A DNA stretch of 47,484 nt, taken from assembly GCA_934757255.1 (NCBI GenBank), contig CAKVLL010000013.1:1-47484 (forward strand), read 5' to 3'. This stretch comes from an uncultured Candidatus Melainabacteria bacterium (lineage in GTDB: Bacteria; Cyanobacteriota; Vampirovibrionia; Gastranaerophilales; Gastranaerophilaceae). The position numbers and the translations under genes were made by a program. Under the pieces are notes generated by a model, which ran no database searches, was not told the origin of the DNA, and saw nothing but the letters and a program-made list of their open reading frames with translations. Below are positions 42,179 through 47,484 of this stretch, one piece after another (within the stretch, counting starts at the first letter, position 1; every line of letters starts with the position of its first letter).

Positions 42179-43915
42179 TTACATTTTTTCTGGAGCAGAA
42201 ACTGCCAAAATATCAAGCGCATTCTTTAATGTTGTCTTTATCGCAACCATCAATGCCAATCTTGACTTCATCAACTCTTTATCATCGCAAATAACTCTGT
42301 TTGAGTTATAGAATGAATGGAATTCAGCAGCAAGCTCTTGAACATATCTGCAAATTGTGTAAACTGTTCTATTTTGAGCAGAAAGCACAATTACTGATTT
42401 AAATTCTTCCAACTTCAAAATCAATGATTTTGCACTGTCAGCAGTTTTCAAAATAATATCTTTATCAAAATTATTAATCAAATCATCCAATTCAGCTTGA
42501 GTCATAGGAGCCGGTGTTTTTTCACCTGTTTCAGCGTTAAGTCTTTCATTTACTGCATTTCTCAAAATTGAGCAAACTCTTGCATAAGCATATTGAACGT
42601 AAAATACTGGGTTTTCATCAGTAGAACGTTTTGCAAGTTCAATATCGAAATCAAGCGTCATATCAATGTTACGCATTTCCATCCAATAACGAGTCGCGTC
42701 AATTCCAACTTCTTCAATCAAATCGTCCAAAGTAACCATGTTTTTACGTTTGCCCATACGAACTTCTTCGCCGTTAACAACAAGGTTTACAAGCTGTCCT
42801 AACAATACTTCTAATTTATTTGGGTCATAACCTAAAGCTTCTATTGATGCTTTAACACGAGCTACATAACCGTGGTGATCTGCACCCCAAATATTGATTA
42901 ATCTGTCATATCCACGTCTTAGTTTGTCGATATGATAAGCAATATCAGCTGTTAAATATGTGTTAGAGCCGTCAGCTTTTTTAATAACTCTATCTTGGTC
43001 ATCGCCGAATTCAGAAGACTTAAACCACATTGCACCTTCTTTTTCGTACAACATACCTTTTGATACAAGTTCCTTGTAACTTTCTTCAACTTTTCCTGAT
43101 TTGTGTAAATCAAGTTCTGAATAAAAATTATCAAAATGAACTCTAAAATCTTCCAACAATTTCTTTTGGCAAGCTTCCATTTCTTTTTTTGCAAAATCAG
43201 AGAAAATTTTAACATCTAATGCGTCAACATCAGCGCCTGATTTTACATCTGCAATTTTTTCTGCCAAGAATTTTTTAGCAACCGGAATCAAATAATCTCC
43301 CGGATAGTAATTTTTTCTTTCAACTTCATCCGTAGGAAAATCTACATTTTCGCCCAATTCTTGCTTAACTCTGATTTTTAAAGAGTTACCTAATTTATTG
43401 ATTTGGCTACCTGCATCATTGATATAAAATTCTTGATAAACTTCGTGTCCGTAGAATTTTAGCAAATTAGCCAAAGCACTTCCCATAGCTGCCCAACGTC
43501 CATGACCAATGTGGAATGGGCCTGTAGGGTTTGCTGAAACATATTCCAATAAGATTTTTTCTGTCGGAACATTTTCAGGACGTCCGTAGTTTTCTTTTTT
43601 TGCTAAAACTTCTGCAACAGCGTTTGCTAAAAGTGAATTTTCAATTTTGAAGTTAATAAAACCACCGACTACAGAAACTGAATAATCTTTATTCGAAAGA
43701 TGTTTTACAATTGCGTTTGCAATCATAGGCGGTGCGATTTTTGCAGAACGCGCTAATGATGAAACGTTTACCGCAAAATCCCCAAAATCAGGATTTTTTG
43801 GTTTTTCCATAATGAGAGAGTATTCGCTTTCTGCACTCATTTGTCCAAGCTCGTTTGCTTCTATAGCTTTTGTAATACCTTGTTTAACTTCGTTTAGAAA
43901 AAAATCTTTTAACAT
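42179..43915 (-). CDS. argS: Arginyl-tRNA synthetase
   Basis: A 578-aa class I synthetase. HIGH motif as FHIGHGRW (around residues 128-135) and the KMSK-like loop as VRMGKRKN. An N-terminal Add1 domain (about 1-110), the Rossmann core and a C-terminal anticodon-binding helical DALR domain are all present. Start at 43915 has GAGGAT 4 nt upstream, better than an ATG at 43927. Charges tRNA-Arg. Stands apart from the small gene downstream and is preceded by repeats. Confidence 0.95.
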   Translation of the reverse strand: MLKDFFLNEVKQGITKAIEANELGQMSAESEYSLIMEKPKNPDFGDFAVNVSSLARSAKIAPPMIANAIVKHLSNKDYSVSVVGGFINFKIENSLLANAVAEVLAKKENYGRPENVPTEKILLEYVSANPTGPFHIGHGRWAAMGSALANLLKFYGHEVYQEFYINDAGSQINKLGNSLKIRVKQELGENVDFPTDEVERKNYYPGDYLIPVAKKFLAEKIADVKSGADVDALDVKIFSDFAKKEMEACQKKLLEDFRVHFDNFYSELDLHKSGKVEESYKELVSKGMLYEKEGAMWFKSSEFGDDQDRVIKKADGSNTYLTADIAYHIDKLRRGYDRLINIWGADHHGYVARVKASIEALGYDPNKLEVLLGQLVNLVVNGEEVRMGKRKNMVTLDDLIEEVGIDATRYWMEMRNIDMTLDFDIELAKRSTDENPVFYVQYAYARVCSILRNAVNERLNAETGEKTPAPMTQAELDDLINNFDKDIILKTADSAKSLILKLEEFKSVIVLSAQNRTVYTICRYVQELAAEFHSFYNSNRVICDDKELMKSRLALMVAIKTTLKNALDILAVSAPEKM

Positions 43916-43970
43916 ATTTATCCTCATATTTTAGTTTTATTTTCGGTGGGAACTTTGTATTTTTGTTATG

Positions 43971-44091
43971 GATTGCTTCGTCACTCACTGTTCCTCGCAA
44001 TGACTTGACTCCAAACTTTCCCCTCGCCCATTGTGGAAGAGGGAACAATCGTTGGCTAGCTACGCAAGCCTTACGAATGCGAGTGAGGGGT
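43971..44091. repeat. Two dispersed palindromic repeats upstream of argS
   Basis: 43971-44004 is of the widespread ATTGCGAGGAAC...GACGAAGCAATCC type (seen reversed). 44020-44091 has CCCCTCGCCC and GAGTGAGGGG ends, the same family as 37549-37735 and the in-frame block of fliO. An open frame across them (43884-44108) is only repeat translation. Confidence 0.65.
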
Positions 44092-44125
44092 GAAACCTTC
44101 ACATTCATATTATAATATAAACATG

Positions 44126-44773
44126 TTAAGCGTGTTTTCTTGCATCATTATTTGTATTATGGTCAGCTATTGCACCCATTAATAAACCTCCCAAACCGAA
44201 GGAAATTACGTTACCTAATAATGCCGCCATTCCTTTTTGAGGATTATGTTTACTATAATTCATAGCATAATTTATAAAACCACAACCGGCGCCTAAAGCA
44301 AATCCGCATTCTTTACCAATTTTTGAATCATAGTAAGGTCTGCCTTTGTCTGACAAACTAACGGTATCACTTGCCATAACAGCATTTTTAGTGCCCACTT
44401 GTTTTACAAATTCAGCACTTTCTCTTGCTCTTTTATTCCTTAACGCATCTACCAACATGCCACATCCGAGAGTAACGCCGGATGCAATAATTGCGCAAGG
44501 GATAGCACGTTTTTTCAAAGCACTATTAAATTCAAGTGAGTTCTTTAAAAACTTATCAAAAACGGTTTTTATTTCATTTGCAGAATTCCCTTCTGCTGTA
44601 GGTAACGTTAAATTACCTATCCAAGCTAATCCTGCCGGCACAGCCATCACAGCACCAGCGATAGTTCCAGAATTCGTTTTATAATAAGGAGTTCCATTTT
44701 CAGTTCTTTGATATGAACCCTTGAAATTCGGTTTGACAACATTTTCCTGATTGCAATTTAGACTTAATGACAT
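44126..44773 (-). CDS. Membrane protein with N-terminal F-x-G motif
   Basis: A 215-aa protein beginning MSLSLNCNQENVVKPNFKG, then SYQRTENGTPYYKTNSG and a set of glycine-rich hydrophobic segments (about 38-60, 95-115, 160-180 and 190-208). A YYKTNSG-type phrase reappears as RPYYDSKIGKECG (about 148-160), suggesting an internal duplication of the module. Start at 44773 with AAGGAT about 8 nt upstream. No Sec signal. Unknown family, possibly related to the membrane protein at 9677-10474 in layout. Confidence 0.6.
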   Translation of the reverse strand: MSLSLNCNQENVVKPNFKGSYQRTENGTPYYKTNSGTIAGAVMAVPAGLAWIGNLTLPTAEGNSANEIKTVFDKFLKNSLEFNSALKKRAIPCAIIASGVTLGCGMLVDALRNKRARESAEFVKQVGTKNAVMASDTVSLSDKGRPYYDSKIGKECGFALGAGCGFINYAMNYSKHNPQKGMAALLGNVISFGLGGLLMGAIADHNTNNDARKHA

Positions 44774-44857
44774 ACTACACATCCTTTATTTTCACACACA
44801 TATACTAAGTTGTAAAAAAACAAAAATTGCTTAATTTGATATATAATTTTACAAAAC

Positions 44858-45538
44858 TTAACTTATCACGCCCAATTTTTTACAAGCTTCTAATGCACAA
44901 TTTTGTTGCGCTTCTTTTTTTGATTTTCCATTTGCAGTCGCAATAATTTCATCATTCCATTCAACTTGAACTTCAAAAACAGGTTTGTGTGCAGGACCTT
45001 TTATAGCAAGCGTTTTATAAATTGGCAATGTTTTATTAATACCTTGTGTATATTGTTGCAAGATATCTTTTGCATTATATTTTTCAAAATGCTTATCGAC
45101 ATCTTCTGCAAAAGCCATAACGTATTCTTTTATAAAAGTTTCAATTTCTGCTTGTTTTCCGCTAAAATAGCTTGCACCCAAAATAGCTTCAAGTGTACAA
45201 GCAATATTTGATTCGCGCTTTCTTCCGCCTTGTTTTTCTTCCGCCGGCCCAATAATCATAAGTTTATCCAAGCCTATTTTTTTTGCTATTTGCGCTAAAA
45301 TCGCATCAGAAACCAGTATAGAGCGAATTTTAGAAAGTTCTCCTTCCGGCGCTTCAGGATAAGTTTCGTACAAAAGTTTTGAAGTAAATAGTTTCAAAAC
45401 TGAATCGCCAAAAAACTCCAAGCGTTCGTAGTTACCTAAATCACTATAACCGTTTTCTTTTGTAAAAGAAGGATGAGTTAGCGCAATTTTCACTAACTCA
45501 TCATCTCTATTAATTTTAAAAATTTCTTCAACAAGCAT
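44858..45538 (-). CDS. rnc: Ribonuclease III
   Basis: A 226-aa endonuclease that cuts double-stranded RNA, including rRNA precursors. The signature ERLEFFGDSVL (38-48) carries the metal-binding Glu/Asp residues, and the second acidic pair includes E117 in TLEAILGA. The C-terminal dsRNA-binding domain spans about 152-226 (KKEAQQNCALEACKKLG). Its ATG overlaps the cdsA stop by one base (TAATG), so translation is coupled. Confidence 0.95.
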   Translation of the reverse strand: MLVEEIFKINRDDELVKIALTHPSFTKENGYSDLGNYERLEFFGDSVLKLFTSKLLYETYPEAPEGELSKIRSILVSDAILAQIAKKIGLDKLMIIGPAEEKQGGRKRESNIACTLEAILGASYFSGKQAEIETFIKEYVMAFAEDVDKHFEKYNAKDILQQYTQGINKTLPIYKTLAIKGPAHKPVFEVQVEWNDEIIATANGKSKKEAQQNCALEACKKLGVIS

Positions 45539-46413
45539 TACATCATGCCTCTAAACAAATCCCAAAAATTGTTTACTACAAAAAAGTACATGTAATAATG
45601 AACAACCGGAATTGTCAAAATGTAACTGTCTGTTCTATCCAAAAATCCTCCATGTCCGGGAAGAATATTACTTGAATCTTTAACTCCGGCATCTCGTTTA
45701 ATCATTGATTCGCACAAATCACCAATTTGAGCAAAAGCTGCAATAATTAATCCTAAAATTAAACAATGATACCAAGGAATCATCAGAATTTGACCAAAGA
45801 TTATACAAAAAATCATACAAGCTAATGTTCCACCAATAGAACCTTCAATCGTTTTATTTGGGCTTATAACCTTAGATAATTTATGTTTTCCAAAATAACA
45901 TCCTGCATAATAACACATAGAATCCGTTAAAACTACGGCAAAGAATAGCAACAATGCGTATCCTGCACCTTCTGTTGTAACATTATATTTTAGCACTCCA
46001 CTATAAGCAGGTTCGCTTCCCAAATCTCTGAGAAACAGAAGATGAAGTGGAAACCAACCACAATACACAAAACCTAAAATAGTTGTCGCAACATTCGCAA
46101 TGTACGGTTGTTTACCTTTAAACAGTACAGACATAAATGCCATTATAGAACAAGCCGTAAATGCTAATGCTACTAAATCAAAACGATTAAAATAAGCTAA
46201 TGCCGCAAATAAAATGCTGGATAAAATTATAATTCTGGAACTTGGACGAAAACCTTTATGCTCAAGAATTTTTACATATTCTTTTGACGCAAGTGCAACA
46301 ATTATAAGGACTAGTCCCACTAACCATAATCCACCTGCCATTATAGCAAATAGAGCCGTAAATCCAAACACTACTCCCGTTAACAATCTTGTTACACTTT
46401 TTGTTAAAGCCAT
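45538..46413 (-). CDS. cdsA: Phosphatidate cytidylyltransferase
   Basis: A 291-aa integral membrane enzyme that makes CDP-diacylglycerol from phosphatidate and CTP. Eight or so hydrophobic helices. The C-terminal family signature is intact: SMIKRDAGVKDSSNILPGHG then GFLDRTDS. Usual length is about 270-285. Linked to frr (upstream) and rnc (downstream) by one-base stop/start overlaps. Confidence 0.95.
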   Translation of the reverse strand: MALTKSVTRLLTGVVFGFTALFAIMAGGLWLVGLVLIIVALASKEYVKILEHKGFRPSSRIIILSSILFAALAYFNRFDLVALAFTACSIMAFMSVLFKGKQPYIANVATTILGFVYCGWFPLHLLFLRDLGSEPAYSGVLKYNVTTEGAGYALLLFFAVVLTDSMCYYAGCYFGKHKLSKVISPNKTIEGSIGGTLACMIFCIIFGQILMIPWYHCLILGLIIAAFAQIGDLCESMIKRDAGVKDSSNILPGHGGFLDRTDSYILTIPVVHYYMYFFVVNNFWDLFRGMM

Positions 46414-46979
46414 TATACTGTCATAACCTCTTTTTCTTTTTCTACAACCTGAGCATCAATAATGCCAACATATTTATCTGTTAATTTTTGAATTTTATCT
46501 TGATTATCTTTAACAGCATCTTCCGGAAGATTTTCTTCTTTTTCGATTTTCTTCAAAGAATCAACCATATCACGTCTTACGTTTCTGATTGCAATTTTTG
46601 CATCTTCGCCGAATTTCTTAACTTCTTTTGCCGTTTCTTTTCTTCTTTCTTCTGTTAGAGGTGGGAAGTTCAAACGAATGCAAACACCATCGTTGTTTGG
46701 CGCAACACCTAATTCCGCTTTGATAACAGCTTTTTCAACATCTTTTAAAATGCTTTTATCAAAAGGAGTAATTACCAAAGTTGTACCTTCGCTAACGCTA
46801 ACTTGTGCCATTTGTCTGATTGGAGTTGGCGCTCCATAATAATCAACTACAACTCTGTCTAAAATTGCAGGATTAGCACGACCGGTACGAACTGTAGAAA
46901 ATTCTCTTTTCATTTGACCAAGAGCTTTTTCCATTTTTTCCTCTCCGAACAAAAACATTTCTTCAAGAGCTTCTGACAT
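46413..46979 (-). CDS. frr: Ribosome recycling factor
   Basis: A 188-aa RRF of normal length (about 185). The two domains are clear: the long three-helix bundle with EFSTVRTGRANPAILD (about 28-43) and the KNVRRDMVDSLKK-like helix (IRNVRRDMVDSLKK), and the beta domain around YYGAPTPIRQMAQVSV. With EF-G it splits the post-termination ribosome. Follows pyrH by 28 bp and overlaps cdsA by one base. Confidence 0.96.
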   Translation of the reverse strand: MSEALEEMFLFGEEKMEKALGQMKREFSTVRTGRANPAILDRVVVDYYGAPTPIRQMAQVSVSEGTTLVITPFDKSILKDVEKAVIKAELGVAPNNDGVCIRLNFPPLTEERRKETAKEVKKFGEDAKIAIRNVRRDMVDSLKKIEKEENLPEDAVKDNQDKIQKLTDKYVGIIDAQVVEKEKEVMTV

Positions 46980-47007
46980 AATTTTCTCCTTTATTATATA
47001 AAATTAA

Positions 47008-47484
47008 CTAACTTACGTACGTTCCAACGGCTTCGCCGTCCATAATTTTTACCAAACTTCCTTGAGCTTTAAAATCAAAAACAATTATTGGAATATGATT
47101 TTGTTTACATAAAGCACAAGCAGAAGAATCCATAACTTTTAATTCATTTTTAAGAATGTCATTATAAGACATTTTATCAATCTTTTTAGCGTTTGGATTT
47201 GTCTTAGGGTCATCATTATAAATACCGTCAACACCATTTTTAGCCATCAACATAACCTCTGCATCAATTTCAGATGCTCTTAATGCTGATGCTGTATCAG
47301 TTGTAAAGAATGGGTTTCCTGTTCCTGCTGCAAAAATAACAACTCTACCTTTTTCTAAGTGTCTTATTGCTCTATGACGAACATAAGGTTCTGCTATTTG
47401 ATTCATTGCAATTGCAGTCTGAACACGACATTCAACGCCAATTTTTTTCAAAGCACATTGTAAAGCAACAGCATTCATGACAGT
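47008..47484 (-). CDS. pyrH: UMP kinase, N-terminus cut by window edge
   Basis: The C-terminal 159 codons of uridylate kinase (full length about 240). Kept blocks are VVIFAAGTGNPFFTTDTASALRA (ATP/UMP site), GVDGIYNDDPKTNP and MDSSACALCK. It converts UMP to UDP. The N-terminal Gly-rich part lies beyond position 47484. First visible gene of the pyrH-frr-cdsA-rnc block. Confidence 0.95.
   Translation of the reverse strand, partial: TVMNAVALQCALKKIGVECRVQTAIAMNQIAEPYVRHRAIRHLEKGRVVIFAAGTGNPFFTTDTASALRASEIDAEVMLMAKNGVDGIYNDDPKTNPNAKKIDKMSYNDILKNELKVMDSSACALCKQNHIPIIVFDFKAQGSLVKIMDGEAVGTYVS

Noticed and set aside
43884..44108. Minus-strand open frame upstream of argS
   Set aside because: It reads through two dispersed repeat types and into the argS start; its phrases (FPLPQWARGKFG) are typical translated repeat.

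Overview
The window is AT-rich bacterial DNA. It carries genes of a Gram-negative-type envelope (an LpxL-like lipid acyltransferase and an outer-membrane secretin), a flagellum and a type II secretion/type IV pilus-like machine. The flagellar set, WYL-domain regulators, a ziaA/ziaR-like zinc efflux pair, and several lineage-type proteins with a short N-terminal F-x-G motif suggest a non-photosynthetic relative of Cyanobacteria (Vampirovibrionia/Melainabacteria, Gastranaerophilales type). This assignment is inference from gene content and style; no rRNA or other marker gene in the window proves it.

Layout. 1-465: intergenic repeats behind a terminator. 466-3601: a 4'-phosphopantetheinyl transferase, a 55-aa protein, a membrane-anchored TPR protein and a small secreted protein. 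3651-8995 (minus): LpxL-like acyltransferase, methyltransferase, coaX, two WYL regulators, engB and a small protein. 9152-9223: tRNA-Asn. 9304-16977: two unknown proteins, an orphan sugar ABC permease, yajQ, mgtE, a radical SAM protein, a TPR protein and a divergent glycogen-synthase-like protein. 17162-19608: four flagellar rod genes behind a sigma-28-like promoter. 19688-23841 (minus): two tandem paralogous large proteins of unknown function. 24077-30205: gspC-like, gspD, gspE, gspF and a small protein. 30198-33489: SDR, thioredoxin and two coiled-coil F-x-G proteins. 33671-36206: a zinc/cadmium efflux ATPase with its divergent SmtB-type repressor, inserted between fliR and a second, partial copy of the fliR 3' end. 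36241-41388 (minus): fliN/Y, fliO, fliP, fliQ, a secreted protein and fliR, with a repeat element in every gap. 41642-42006: a tiny stand-alone transcription unit with its own sigma-28-like promoter and strong terminator. 42179-47484 (minus): argS, an F-x-G membrane protein, rnc, cdsA, frr and pyrH (cut by the window edge).

How the genes work together. The flagellar genes give the rod (flgB, flgC and two flgF/G-type genes), the export gate (fliO, fliP, fliQ, fliR) and a switch-complex protein. The gspC/D/E/F set gives an outer-membrane secretin, assembly ATPase, platform protein and inner-membrane linker. The pyrH-frr-cdsA-rnc block is a widespread housekeeping operon joined by one-base stop/start overlaps.

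The most notable signals are: (1) an N-terminal F-x-G signature shared by five or six otherwise different proteins; (2) a family of about 140-bp inverted-repeat elements, all five co-oriented with transcription; (3) several GTAG-type REP/BIME palindromes, one of them encoding a signal-peptide cleavage region; (4) a fliR 3'-end duplication bounding the metal-efflux module, with only synonymous differences; (5) sigma-28-like promoters in front of tiny genes.
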